From contig CM055833.1 of assembly GCA_029582265.1 (NCBI GenBank), positions 28,610,288 through 28,674,287 on the forward strand: a stretch of DNA of 64,000 bases, read 5' to 3'. Below, piece after piece: positions 12,116 to 24,003 of the stretch. Below the pieces are notes generated by a model. That model did no database searches. It was given only the letters and a program-made list of their open reading frames with translations, and was not told where the DNA came from. This DNA comes from Zoroaster sp. YZ-2022. Taxonomy: Eukaryota > Echinodermata > Asteroidea > Forcipulatida > Zoroasteridae. How positions within the stretch are numbered: the first letter of the stretch is position 1; each line of letters opens with the position of its first letter. The translations under genes and the position numbers were made by a program.

Positions 12116-13070
12116 AAGACAATGTATATTTCCGACTGTCTATAAATGATTGAATTGCTCCAGAGTCTTCACCAACATCATCAAGATCAAACTAGGCAGT
12201 TCAACCATTACATTGTAAATAAATGTTCATGTTGGATAAAGCATGGATACTGTACATGTAAACAATGAATAATTTCACTTGCATCGCACAGAAAAATGCT
12301 ATCACAAAATTTACAATTCGTTAATCAAATTCAAGATTTGCTATTCAAAATTAGCATAATAAGAAACGGAAATGGTTTTTTTTGCTACGCAAATTTCCTT
12401 TACAAAACTGTTCCCTGTTACTAGTGTTAGTAACATGCACATATTGCATGATCATGATATGAATACATGTACATTGTATATCATGTATAGCCTCCAGGGA
12501 TAGGCCTTTTGTGTACTGTACATGACAGCTTATTTGACAATTTCAGTATCAGATCTAAAATTTTACTGAAATTTTGACTGAATTTGAAACTTTGTGGATT
12601 TACCTGTTGTTTGTTTATGTTGATTTTATTAACCTTTTGGAAATGTTGAAAATTACCAAACAAACTTATCCAAACCAAAATTTACATTGAACATGTAATT
12701 TTCATCTCATTTTCATGATACAAATGTTTTTTACCATCATTAACACCAATTCATAAATATCCAAGGCATTTTAGATAATCTGATTGGCCAAAACGTAATC
12801 ATGTGAGGGTGTATTAACGGATGATATAGACTTATCTAACCCAGAAAAGCGCGTATGTGCCAGCTGTTCGTCAGCTGTTTTGTGCAACGTGCGATGCAGA
12901 TTTCAACCAATCAGAGTGACAAAGATTGGCATCACGTGCCTGACTCATGTACTTTGTGTTCCGCGTGTCCCCAAAACGTGAATTTGCCCATTTCTATTTG
13001 GCTTTATTCAACCAAAATTACTGGGTTTTTTTTGTTACATTTTGAAAACAAAATGGATACGGGCATTTAT
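12116..13070. other. Anonymous intergenic sequence
   Basis: No gene recognised. AT-rich, with scattered short open frames. The part after about 12780 is less AT-rich and leads into the fold-back sequence at 13072. Confidence 0.35.
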
Positions 13071-13071
13071 G

Positions 13072-13219
13072 AATGGGAATAACAGTTTGACGCTTGGTCT
13101 TTACTGCAGGTTAACGACCGGATTTGTGCGTGGTCATGGGGAATAAGAACTGAGTCAAAGGCGAGGTCCTTATTGCCCGTGACCATGCCCAAACAATGCG
13201 ACAAACTGTTATCCCCTCA
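13072..13219. repeat. Fold-back (inverted repeat) sequence
   Basis: GGGAATAACAGTTTGACGC (from about 13076) pairs with GCGACAAACTGTTATCCCC (to about 13217). Inside this, GGTCATGGGGAATAAG pairs with CTTATTGCCCGTGACC. The nested arms would fold into one long imperfect hairpin, consistent with a small fold-back MITE. Confidence 0.6.
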
Positions 13220-14935
13220 GTGATTAATGTATTATACCACCAATTATGTTTTATATAAATGTTAAACTGATCAGTTACATTATTTTTTACCAATAGTGTA
13301 TACAGTATTGTGGCTTTAAGAAAGTGACAAACATGATATTTCAGACAGTATCTTAAATATCAGATAGTTATACACCTCCAGGCTATTCATCTGTCTACAC
13401 TACACATTTGTGAAGATCCAGAACGGCCTACAACCAAAACCCTCATGGCTTCCATTAAGCCTTTTCTACAGATAAGACTTTTAATATCTTGGCATTTGTT
13501 AATGTCAAAGTTGACAAGAAGAGGATCAAGAGTTTTATGAAGTTAACTGACATAATACAAACAATTTTAATGAAGGATTTTCGACTAAATTCCAATAATC
13601 CTGGCTACAGTACACTTATTCTTATTCTTTATTTGGCCAATAAAACATACATTTTGTATGAACAATACATTAGGAACAATATACAATAATACAGTTAAGA
13701 CTAAGAGGGAATGGTAGAGTACACAGTGAAGACAAACGAACATTTAAACCAATCTATGATGGCCAGGATCAACAAAAGTGTATTAAAACACTGTAGCCCG
13801 AAAGCTTGTTGGTCCAGTCACAGACAGGATTCATAAATATACATTAATATAAAAGTCAATAGTCAAAACTGAATTGCAAAATATACATAAATAAATACAT
13901 AACGAAATACGAATCAATGAGCAAAATAAAAATGGATTTATAACTATATAAGTTGATAATTAAGACAAGTAAGAGAAAAGATGATAATTAAATGTACAAT
14001 TTTTCAGTCAACATAAAATGATAAAATGGAACAATTTTATTATCAAGTTTCCAAAACAAATTTGAGATAAAACAATAACAATTATATCAGAAAATGTACA
14101 GTGTACAATGTAAAGTACATGTACATATATGGGTCATTCCATGAAGTTGGGGCACAAAGTGTGACATGAAGGTCAAAATTTCAAAAGTGTTTTTTTCCCG
14201 CATTTTTTCCAATTTTAGGTATTCCAAGAGTTCTAGTTTAAGAAATAAAAAGAGATAAATCTCTAACATTTAAATCAAAATGGCCATAGTTACTCAAAAA
14301 TTGCACGTCATTTCCAAAAATACTGATGCTACATGGACACCATTTCAGATTTCCTTATCATTTGCTGATAAAAAAATTCATAATTTTTGTAATGTCTTTG
14401 TTTGTTGATGAACTACCCAAGACCATAAACACATGAAAGTAAACCACTGTATCATGTCTTAACATAGATTACAATAATGAGACATCATTTATTTACTCAT
14501 TCATGTTCTGGCTCATCAGAGAGTACAAATGTATTTTAAAGTTTTAATTAAAAAGTTAATATGAACAGACATCAACTGTTAAGTGTTGCACAGTACTGAA
14601 GAAACTGTAAACATCAACATTGTTTAACCATTAACTATGCATGCGGAACATGTTTATACATGCCTTGAAGAATAAAAGTTGTTGCTGATGCTACATGGAT
14701 ACCGTGTCCTGTAACATCGGGACTATAAGACCTGATCCATTCTAATAAGTATGAAATGCTCTGTCCAGTTTATCAATGTTGCTATTAGTAAAGAGAGTGC
14801 AATGATTTACATTTAGTTTTCTCACTGTTAATAGAATTGACCCCGATTGTGCTGTAGATGCTACATGGACACCATATCCTTAACATGGGGCGCTCTCATA
14901 TATATCCTTAAAGTATGAAATGCACTGTCCAGTTA
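13220..14935. other. Anonymous intergenic sequence with a recurring GATGCTACATGGACACC word
   Basis: No gene recognised. GATGCTACATGGAYACC appears near 14327, 14690 and 14856, and looser forms occur near 19503 and 19722, so part of this stretch is probably an old diverged repeat. It ends at the TTAA of the next element. Confidence 0.4.
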
Positions 14936-14939
14936 TTAA

Positions 14940-15503
14940 CCTTCCTACTCTAGGTGCACTTTAGAACCCTCCTACTCTAGGTGCACTTTAGAACCCTCCT
15001 ACTCTAGGTGCACTTTAGAACCCTCCTACTCTAGGTGCACTTTAGAACCCTCCTACTCTAGGTGCACTTTAGAACCCTCCTACTCTAGGTGCACTTTAGA
15101 ACCCTCCTACTCTGGGTGCACTTTAGAACCCTCCTACTCTAGGTGCACTTTAGAACCCTCCTACTCTAGGTGCACTTTAGAACCCTCCTACTCTAGGTGC
15201 ACTTTAGAACCCTCCTACTCTAGGTGCACTTTAGAACCCTCCTACTCTAGGTGCACTTTAGAACCCTCCTACTCTAGGTGCACTTTAGAACCCTCCTACT
15301 CTAGGTGCACTTTAGAACCCTCCTACTCTAGGTGCACTTTAGAACCCTCCTACTCTAGGTGCACTTTAGAACCCTCCTACTCTAGGTGCACTTTAGAACC
15401 CTCCTACTCTAGGTGCACTTTAGAACCCTCCTACTCTAGGTGCACTTTAGAACCCTCCTACTCTAGGTGCACTTTAGAACCCTCCTACTCTAGGTGCACT
15501 TTA
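14940..15503. repeat. 27-bp minisatellite, about 21 copies
   Basis: Highly homogeneous tandem array of a unit containing ACCCTCCTACTCTAGG and TGCACTTTAGA; only a few single-base variants are seen (for example TCTGGG near 15111). Each monomer begins with ACCCTCCTACT, the terminal sequence of the TTAA element that contains the array. The internal TGCACTTTAG also matches the subterminal sequence of the copy at 48028. Confidence 0.97.
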
Positions 15504-15584
15504 GTGGGAAATTGCTATAGTGGTCAAAATCAGTCAATTGACCGTTTTTGACTGTTGAATCAACTGTGCACACATGGGCACTGG

Positions 15585-16024
15585 CAGGCACGTGCATACA
15601 TAGGTCCCAAAGGGTGCTTGAGCCCCTGCCCTTTTTGCCTAGTATAAAAAGTGCCCTTTTTAGCCCAAGGTTTTTTTTTAGTTTTTTTTTTTAATGAATT
15701 ATTAAGTTCCTGTTGCGCATAGACTGCCCTGCCTAGTTGAAAGATGTCAGGATAGAATAAAATTAGAATAAATATTAGGTCAGCAGAGATGCCCCTTACT
15801 ATTCCTGTGCACGGGCCTGCATGTGCCCCTCCAGCGAAACTAGATTTCACGCGCATAGCCGCGCCTATACGTCTTTGATAGGCAGGCACACGCTGTCACT
15901 GATAAACGCACAAATAAACGCCCACAAATTTTTTAGCTCGCGCGCTACGCGCGCTCACATGGAATTACACTGCCCTTTTCAGACTCTGAGCCCCTGCCCC
16001 TCTACAACCCTGTGCACGTCCCTG
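15585..16024. mobile_element. hAT-like MITE nested in a TTAA element
   Basis: Flanked by a perfect 8-bp duplication GGCACTGG (15577-15584 and 16025-16032). Ends are CAGGCACGTGCATA and, reverse-complemented, CAGGGACGTGCACA. The 8-bp duplication and CAGGG-type ends are the hAT signature. Inner GCCCCTGCCC words are near both ends. No transposase frame. Confidence 0.8.
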
Positions 16025-16576
16025 GGCACTGGTGACTTGTTTTGACCATTTGGGTAGCTGCCTCACACTGTGCTATGACTGCTGGTGACTGATAAGATCA
16101 TTATCAGCTTCAGGGGATCACTGACTTGTTTTGACTGAACAAACAATGATAGGGGTGCTGAAGGCTGCCAGTTTTTGACTGATAAATCAATGCAGGGCCA
16201 CTTAGGCTAGGAGTCAATGACTTGTTTTGACTGATAAATTAATTTATTTTGACCATAGTGCTTATATCAGTCCAAAACGCTGACTCATTTTGACCACCAT
16301 CCACATTATTATATGTACCAATTAAAAACAGTCACCTCATTTTGACCAAAGTGCCTTTACCAGTCGAAAATGGTCAACTCATTTTGACCACCTTCAACAT
16401 TGCATGATAATGCTTTTACCACTACCAGTCAAAAACAGTCTACTGTTTTTGACTGATTGATGTACTTGCTACACATTAGGTTTGACAGTATTTGACCTGT
16501 AAGTGCTGTAGATATACACTGGCATGAACTTAGAAATTTTGACTGATTTTGACCCTTGTAGTAGTAGGAGGGTTAA

Positions 16577-17130
16577 TGATGTTAAAAGTAAAGAATATTT
16601 TACTTTTCCTAATTTCCATTGTGATCATTTTATCCATCATGTAAATTCTAATTTCAGCCTGTATAACCTTCATTTACATAACTACAGTGAATAATTTTAC
16701 AAGGCGTTTCTTTTACTTACTAGAACTATCTGTTGCTGAAGTTGCATTTTTGTGAATACGTAACCTTGTGTACCTTGAGCTGAAGATGGTCCCAGACAAC
16801 TTTGGCTTTGGAACTCTTTAGGAATCATAACTAGTGCCGGGACACAATGCATTTACATGTGTTTTAAAACAAATTACTTCAAATTCCAAATTCATAAAAT
16901 TTATAGAACCAACGGATGAAATATTTACAATAAATTTGGTTTAAAATCCTGTTTGTGCTTAATAGGATTCAGTTAAATTCACATGTTCACAGGAGGGTGA
17001 ACGTGTTCTCCCCTCACTGAAATAGAAATTGAACTAAAATCCATTTAATAACAATTATATCAAACCACAAAGGGAAACTAACAACATCAATTAAAATCAA
17101 TGGGTTTAAACACAGAAAAATCTATTTGAA
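16577..17130. other. Anonymous AT-rich intergenic sequence
   Basis: No coding or RNA feature recognised; no convincing periodicity. It leads into a minus-strand tRNA-like SINE head, of which part of this stretch may be the body. Confidence 0.35.
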
Positions 17131-17133
17131 GGG

Positions 17134-17202
17134 GGTTTGAACCTGCGACCTCTGGACTACTGTACCAGCGCTCTACCAACTGAGCTACCAAGGCCTAGTT
17201 GA
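17134..17202 (-). repeat. tRNA-like sequence (SINE head), minus strand
   Basis: On the minus strand, TAGCTCAGTTGGTAGAGC (A box) is followed by GGTCGCAGGTTCAAACCC (B box) at tRNA-like spacing. The anticodon arm does not form a clean 5-bp stem with a 7-base loop and no CCA-adjacent acceptor stem pairs, so I read it as a SINE head rather than a functional tRNA. Confidence 0.55.
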
Positions 17203-17425
17203 CGATCTTCCAATTAGTCAATATCCTGGTTTAATGGACGCTCGTCAAAAGTTATAAACCTGTACCTGCCATGTGGCCAGCCATATCCTCTCCGAATGAT
17301 CCTGATTGCAATTTTCCAGATTTGCAGCATTGCTAATGTTGCTAGCATCGTGACTTACAGTGTATACAATATACAGGTTAATGCCTTCTGGCAAGCATCC
17401 CTTGAATAAAGAAATTGACTAATTT

Positions 17426-17490
17426 GGAGACCAGTTGGTAGAGCTCTGGTACAACATTCCAGAGGTCGCTGACTTAAACTCAGCTCAAGT
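17426..17490 (+). repeat. tRNA-like sequence (SINE head), plus strand, degraded
   Basis: CAGTTGGTAGAGCTCTGGTA followed by CCAGAGGTCGCTGACTTAAA is a diverged inverted counterpart of the sequence at 17134-17202. The B box is damaged. The two heads face each other about 230 bp apart. Confidence 0.45.
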
Positions 17491-20400
17491 CAATTTTTTT
17501 CTGACCCCACAACAACGATATTTTCACAGCCAGTCACAATTCAATCTCTGTAATGCAATGTTTTTCAGTCATTAGCACTGAAACGGCTATAAGTTTCTCT
17601 TATTTCAGTGTGATTTTGCAGTGAGCAGTCGTAGCTTAAAGTTTCTTGTGTGGGATGTCATTGTTGTCGGATGTCAATTCTGTGATAAAAAAAATAATAC
17701 ATTGATTAAATATCAAGTAAATATTGACAGGCTGAACATACTGTCCCTATGATAGGCCAATATCGTTTGGATATTTTGTCAGATTTTTCTTTAAAAAACC
17801 CGCTTTCTGAACACCACTCATTAAAAATGCCTAGGTATTGAGGGTACAAAGCTCTTGTGACAATCTGGCCAAAAAATATGCCAATAAAATTTATTTTCAA
17901 AATTCTGATTTAGGCTAAATAAAAACTTAATTGTTAAGCATCCCCGCCCGACTTTCTGAAAAGGCCCCGACCTTGGTTTTTTTTAATTATTACTTATTTT
18001 TTATTTCTCTAAAAAAAATTCAAATTCAAATTCAAAACGGAATAGCACTGGCGATACTGATTATTTTTGGGGGCATTCACCCCCCCCCCCCCACCATTAC
18101 CAGTATGTGGATAAGCCTTCAACATTAGCGATCTTCACACACAAAAAGAACAACCCCAAAAAAAATAAAACAAGAAAATTAAAAAAAACTAATAGAAGGT
18201 CTAAATACAAAAAAAAAGAGAAACGAAAAAAAACCCCAATAAAATAAAGATCTCCCATCTGATTGAGGCCATAGAAAAAAATTGGGAAAAAATATTAAAC
18301 AAGTATTTTTTTATGTAAGTTTGGTCTTGGCAATGATACTGATAGCCTATCTTAAATACATCAACAATCTGCCACATCATGAAGGCCCTAGTCCACAAAC
18401 AAAACTTGAAATGTAGACCTACTATTACTAAAGAAAATTTTCTCCATGGGCTAATTGCACCTCCCCCCTCACAAATAATGCATTTATAACATAACTTAGC
18501 AATACCACATAGGCCTAGGGTTTAGGGGCAACATTTATTTGAATTTGGGGTTCACAACGAATTACTGAACGCACCACGTGTTGGCCTACACATGTAATTA
18601 TAGGTGCCTTTTCCCACAAAAAACATGCCCACTTCACGAGATTGAAAAGGGCCACTTATATAGCTTAAAATGCCAGGCCCCGTACCGACGCTCCTGGACG
18701 TCACATCCCAGCACGATAATTGAGCATCGGTCATGTCGGTAGGCCTATGTCTGACATCATCAAAAAACATGTACCTTTATCAATAAATGTACAAAGAAAC
18801 CCATATTCTTATAGTGCCACATGTTTTGAATTTATTTACAGTGAGACGTGCATAAAACAATCCAAATTTCCAAGCGTCTATCGAAGGTACTACCTCCGAC
18901 ATGTCCGATGCTACGATGGACGCTATTGTCCCATTACACAGGAATTTGAAAAAAACGAAGACCCAAAACCTTCTATTCCAGTCTTTATACATAACGTGGC
19001 ATCATTTTAATGCACAAACATTAACACACACGAAATAAATACTCACATTCGACGATACTAGCCGTGACTAGCAATAATCGTCCACTAATCCCCCGAAATT
19101 CCTGACCGACGCCACATCTAGTACAACCCACCCATCGATGTCACTATAGGACGCCATTGTTCCCGCCGAAAAAACTCGACACTTGTTAAGCTTTTAGAGC
19201 TAACTGTGTACGTTATTGGATGACCCTCGACCCCGGCAACAAGCTCCAGGCACGTACCATTTTTGGGGGGGGGGTAATTTTGCATGGGAGGTTACGGATC
19301 GTACCTCGACGCCACATTTTTGACACTGGACACCATCACGTAAGCTTCTCATTCATCAGACGAAAACACATAGTTTGGGTGAAGGAATTTTATTGTCACT
19401 TTATCAAACGTTTTAAGAGTTTTACTCCGGCAACTTCTGAACATACTGTAAATAGCAGATGTACAATTTTCTCTGGTCCATGCATTCTATCACATTCCCG
19501 ATGCTACAAATGATTATTTCATGGACACCATGCGTAGCGTCGACTTGGGTATTTTTGCGGTGCTAGTTCGACCGTTTTTTTTTCTTTCGATGTGCTGGAA
19601 ATGACAACGCGTCCGGTATAAATTAGTGTGGGTGAAATCGAGTGTTCAGTCTTTTTTTCCTTAAGAAATATTTATTTATAAAATTAACTTAATGAATGTC
19701 ACATTTTCGAGTGAGAAATGCTGATGGACACCACTGATTTTTTTTCATTTTTTTTTTTTAGAAAATGTTTAGAAGTTATAACTTTTATGACTTAACTTTA
19801 GCTTCAGTTATTGTTCATTGGAGACAACAATTATTCATACCTGCGGAACATTTAATACAAAAAAACTTGATGAGAAAACTCTGATCAGCACTAACTGTAC
19901 ATCTGCCCCAACTTCATGGAGTGACCCATATACACATGCGTACAGTGTACATGTGTGGGTGAACATATGTACATGCACATGTGAATATGTGTACATACAT
20001 GTAGATGTATTACAAGGACTTGTAACATTCATGAGTGTACATGTTGTATTTGGCTTGATATCAAATCTTTCCTTATATTTTGGTTTTGAGAATTTTATGA
20101 CAGCACAAACACCTCTTTGAAATTGTTGGGTTTTTTTTTTCTCCTTCTTCTCGATGAAACTTATCGAACAAAAAAACCATAGTTGTTAAGTTCACAGATC
20201 ATTGGTGACGTCATCAGATATAGAATTACACTAAATCAAATTTTAATATTTCATAAAGCCACATCTCATAAACCACAAAAGATATTTACACAAGCTTTGC
20301 ATCATCTTACAGATCTTGAATTATGTGACATTTCGTACACATACATGACCCCAATCTGACATCTCCTTCCGGTCGAAACCGGAAATTTAAGTGAAAAAAA

Positions 20401-20529
20401 ATATTCTGAAGGACTTTTATATAGGGTCTGCAGCCAACATGATGGTATTTGGACATGCCTTCAGTGGACGAAATTACTATTGACATGTGACCTTTTTAAA
20501 AATGTGACTGATGATGTCATCACCTGTCA
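17491..20529. other. Anonymous intergenic sequence
   Basis: No gene recognised. There are homopolymer and simple-sequence patches (A-rich 18000-18240, C-run near 18080) and a CA/TG-rich patch at 19920-20060. Open frames on both strands are up to about 100 codons, without domain motifs. The stretch from about 20200 looks like unique sequence with a CTCF-like motif at its end. Confidence 0.35.
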
Positions 20530-20548
20530 CAGCGCCCTCTGGTGGCAG
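20530..20548. promoter_or_regulatory. CTCF-like motif
   Basis: CAGCGCCCTCTGGTGGCAG closely matches the bilaterian CTCF core (CAGCGCCCCCTGGTGG type). It is a single site in otherwise AT-rich intergenic DNA. Whether this genome's CTCF binds it, or whether it belongs to a dispersed repeat, cannot be told from the sequence. Confidence 0.4.
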
Positions 20549-21448
20549 GTTTAGAAAAATAATAAATTTCTATCTCAAAAAACCATAGGAAATTTTAATA
20601 TGACTTCTGTGAATAAAGTGACTAGTGACATCATATCTTTTCATGCTTTCACGCTTTGAGGCTCGTGATTTATGCCAGATACCGGCCGTGCGCATGGACG
20701 GATCATCATGAGCACAGACCCTGGGCACAAATTCACCACGGGCCCATACACGCGCATAATACTACTAGTACTATGCTACTTAGCCTGCACGCGCACGCAC
20801 ACGCACTCACTGCATGCCCTCCCCCCAGATAGCCTACATAGTTTTGTTGCACAATAGCACAGAAACAACCACACAGCATAGGCCTACGTCACGCTGTAGG
20901 CTACGTGATTTAATTGGCTTTATTAAACACGTGATTTACATTCAAACAATGCCATAGTCATACATTTACAAAATCACATTTACTCCAATATTTTTAAAAT
21001 GGGGGGGGGGGGGCCTTGACCCGTGGCCCCCTCCCTAAAAATTTTTTTTAAATGAATTAATTAATTTTTTTGAAAACCAAGGGCCCCTATTGGCTCCTGG
21101 GCCCGGGGCACGTGCCCAGTTTGCCCGTGCGGTAATCCGTGCATGGCCGTGCGGCCACCATGTTTGTTTCCCAGAGATTCATCTTTGACCTTGGTTGGTA
21201 GCTAGCGCGAGCCTCGAAGCATGACGTCAGATCTTCAACACAACATATCCAATGAAATCCCTTGAGGATAAACACAGGGGACCAGTCTACCATTCAGGTT
21301 GTTATGTTGTGTCACTAAAGCACCCCCCCCCCCCAAGAAAGAAAACTGTGGAACCGATAAACATACTGGCAATAATTTCACTTGTCTTAAAAATTACAGT
21401 GCATCGGACAACATTATTTCAGGGAAGATCATCAATTTAGAACCAATG
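20549..21448. other. Anonymous intergenic sequence
   Basis: No gene recognised. It contains a poly-G run near 21001-21012 and poly-C near 21325, and a GC-richer patch (21080-21200) with GGGCCC/GTGCCC words that may be the end of an unrecognised DNA element. The short open frames have no domain. Confidence 0.35.
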
Positions 21449-21452
21449 TTAA

Positions 21453-21655
21453 CCCTCCTCTTGATTAATCATTCAATATCATTCAAATGTTTTTGAATGA
21501 TAAAGGTACTATGCAAGTGTGTGTAATGCTTGCCAAATGGTTCTGTGTGGTGAATGCATCTAAACTGTACACTTATCCACCATTCATAAACAGACAGTTG
21601 TCTAGTTTTGAATGGTCAATCAACTCACTTGAAAATTTAACCGAGAGTATGAGGG
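21453..21655. mobile_element. Short TTAA-flanked inverted-end element
   Basis: TTAA at 21449-21452 and 21656-21659 flank CCCTCCTCTT and TATGAGGG. The inverted match is short (CCCTC), so this call leans on the TTAA borders and similarity to the CCCTCCTA family. Confidence 0.4.
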
Positions 21656-22140
21656 TTAAGTTTAACATTAAAATTTCAAAATTTTTGGATCTTGTTTATT
21701 TATTATTTTCTTTTGACGAACAATTCTATACCTTATCTTTAAGACAGAGATGGTTCCGTTGTACAAACTGCATGTTTGATCGATGTTGTTAACAGTTCCA
21801 GTTCATTAATTAAGATTAGACTTTGCACACCCTGCTACAAGTCTCTGATCTTCCCAGACCTACTATACAATATACACAGAGTTTATCTTGTTGATTTAAC
21901 AGCCAAATCTAAGCACTATTTTGAGTCACCAATGAGATTTGGCTTAAAATCTTTCACTTGATGGCTTCTCATTTCTTGATTCCATAAGAGTATGAATACA
22001 CATTTTGACTTTTTGTACACAACCAAATGTAACACGCAACACTACCAGAATTAACCATTTCTGTCGCTAAAGATGCTCAACTGTCCTAAAAGAATACAGA
22101 TGTCAAAGTTTCCCACGACACTCCACAACATGTACAATGT

Positions 22141-22320
22141 CAAGCCGAATATAAGTCAGGATTTGGAAATAGGGCATCCAAATTTGTCATTCTTTAAAAA
22201 AAAACAGGGTGTCCAAATATTTTACTTACAACACTTTTGCATTTGTGTTACAATTAAAAAAGGTTGTCTATTTAGCAAACAGGGCATCCAACAGACACCC
22301 AAAGGTATCGCTGGCTAATA
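22141..22320 (-). repeat. Dispersed repeat with GGGCATCCAA words (copy 1)
   Basis: Reverse-complement homology to 57858-58040: both contain CCAGCAATACCTTT-like, TTTGCTAAATGGACATCC-like and TTTGGAAACAGGACGTCCAA-like segments in the same order. No ends or duplications were defined. Confidence 0.6.
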
Positions 22321-22404
22321 CTATGATGTGAAGTTGTTTACAATGGCACTATTTGGTTTTTAAAGTCTTTACTTTTTAGACTTTATTGTTACATTTCAAA
22401 GCTG

Positions 22405-22690
22405 CATCATTGTCCTTGAGCAAGACACTTACAGTGTAACCATAATTGCTTATAGGGACAGAGGCACAGTTTAACAACTGCCTTGTTCTGGACTAGTTAC
22501 CCCTCCCAGTCCTATTCGCACCCTGAAGAGGCTGGTTATTAACTTGTCTTGTTTCGGTGTGAGGGGCTGGTTTCTTCAGTGTGGAATTGTTGTAACAGCT
22601 CAATGACTTAGTAGCCAGCCACCTTGGAGTGGCCATTGGCCTTGTGTGGGACGATTTACATAAAATAAAAATAAATAAATAAAAAAAACC
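22405..22690 (+). mobile_element. SINE-like fragment lacking the tRNA head
   Basis: TGTCCTTGAGCAAGACACTT followed by CCATAATTGCTT matches the 5' body of the SINEs at 11671 and 59498. The remainder (CCTATTCGCACCCTGAAGAG and onward) is a different body ending in an A-rich AATAAATAAATAAAAA tail. The tRNA head is missing. Confidence 0.6.
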
Positions 22691-22739
22691 TTTAGCAAAT
22701 GTTCATCAAGACTGTGCATTCATAAATAATGTGGATTAA

Positions 22740-22821
22740 CCCTAACTCCCTAGACAACAAAGGCAGTTGGAAGATTTTGAAGGATTTTTATTGTTCAGTA
22801 ACAATGCTTAGGGAGTTAGGG
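22740..22821. mobile_element. 82-bp TTAA-flanked MITE, CCCTAACTCCCTA family
   Basis: TTAA (22736-22739, 22822-22825) flanks perfect inverted ends; TTAACCCTAACTCCCTA (17 bp including TTAA) occurs on both sides. The interior GGAAGATTTTGAAGGATT links it to the expanded relative at 46378-47220. This is the cleanest minimal element of the TTAA group in the window. Confidence 0.85.
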
Positions 22822-22825
22822 TTAA

Positions 22826-23526
22826 CAAAATAAGTCTTTAGACATCAATCTGAGTGTGAAAGTTGAATTTACAGAGTGTATTGTATGTTTCACTGCTCGT
22901 TTCACTTACAATGCTTTATGCATTCAAATAAAACAAGGTGTCCAAAAGTCACTCATACATGCAGGTCTACTTGCAGTTGAGCAATTTTTACGAGTACGAC
23001 TCGAGTAAAGACAAATGTACGAGTAGTCCAACTCTATAGTTGTAGTCGGGTACTTTTTCATGAGTACGAGTATAGAAAATTGTACTTGATTATGAGTATT
23101 TCAACTATGCCCATTGCTGGCTAATACAATGCCAACCACAATTGGTGAGAAATATAATTATTTTCGGTTCCAATTAATGTAATGGGAAATATACATATTT
23201 CAAGAGTCGTCTTCAATGTGTGATCAATTAACAGCATAAGGAAAAGAAAAAATATTTATATATATTATAAGGAATCAATAGAGGGCAGCAGGGCGTTATA
23301 GTATTTGTTAAAATAAAGTACAGGAGTATAGTTCTGAGTGACGATACAGCAGATTTTCCTTCACAATAGATTTTATCATCGGGGTTGTTTTAGTTTGGCC
23401 AAAAAATGTTTCTCCGACTTTGGTGAGCTGAAAATCAGGTAAGAATTTTTTTTACATTATTTTTTTGTGTTAAGATGAAAATGTTTATCGGCAAATTCTA
23501 CTTGTTAACCTACTGTAATGACGTTC
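22826..23526. other. Anonymous intergenic sequence
   Basis: No gene or clear repeat. A run of GAGTACGAGT-type words lies at 22990-23100. It ends at the direct repeat that borders the next element. Confidence 0.35.
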
Positions 23527-23534
23527 GGAGATGC

Positions 23535-23995
23535 GGAAAGAATGTCGTATCCGGCTGCCACTTTTTAAGGGCTTTTTTGGATTTTTTTTGCAACCACTAA
23601 CCAGTTAAAAAATCATTCTATCGATTTTTGGTGGTACAGAAAGCAAAAACTATCTTTAAAATCAAATTTTATGATGGTTTTCGGACTTGATTTCCCTTCT
23701 AAAAAAATCCTCCCCTTCAGAAAATAGAAGGATCCTATTATAGTTGCCACTACGCATTTACAATGACTGTGTTGGTCACTAATTGTGGAGTTTACAAGAT
23801 CAGACTGACATGACTGAGGAAGTCATCGTATACCAAAAATGCTGATTTTTCATGAAATAAATATCCTGGAATAATTTGAAGTATATTTCCATCATCATCC
23901 ATATGTTCTCCACCTTACCAGGTACATGTAGGTAAGATTACATTATTGGTTATATTTAATGAAAAATAGTGGCGGCCAGATACGACATTCTACCT
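23535..23995. mobile_element. MITE with 8-bp TSD and about 35-bp inverted ends (GAATGTCGTAT family)
   Basis: A perfect 8-bp duplication GGAGATGC (23527-23534 and 23996-24003) flanks the element. The ends GGAAAGAATGTCGTATCCGG and, reverse-complemented, AGGTAGAATGTCGTATCTGG extend with scattered mismatches over about 35 bp. A partial copy lies at 29897-30205. The 8-bp duplication fits hAT, P or Merlin superfamilies. No transposase. Confidence 0.82.
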
Positions 23996-24003
23996 GGAGA
24001 TGC

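Larger units (their letters stand above)
14940..16572 (+). mobile_element. TTAA-flanked MITE, CCCTCCTACT family, expanded and nested
   Basis: TTAA (14936-14939) and TTAA (16573-16576) flank ends CCTTCCTACT and AGTAGTAGGAGGG, which are inverted. The interior shares TTTTGACTG and GGTCAAAATCAGTCA words with copies at 30345, 32550 and 48028. The left part is a 27-bp array (to 15503), and a 440-bp hAT-like element is inserted at 15585-16024. TTAA duplications with CCC-type ends are typical of the piggyBac superfamily; that assignment is inferred because no transposase is present. Confidence 0.75.

Noticed and set aside
21487..21792. 101-codon plus-strand open frame
   Set aside because: It crosses the right border of a TTAA element, has no recognisable domain and lacks splice-site or composition support.
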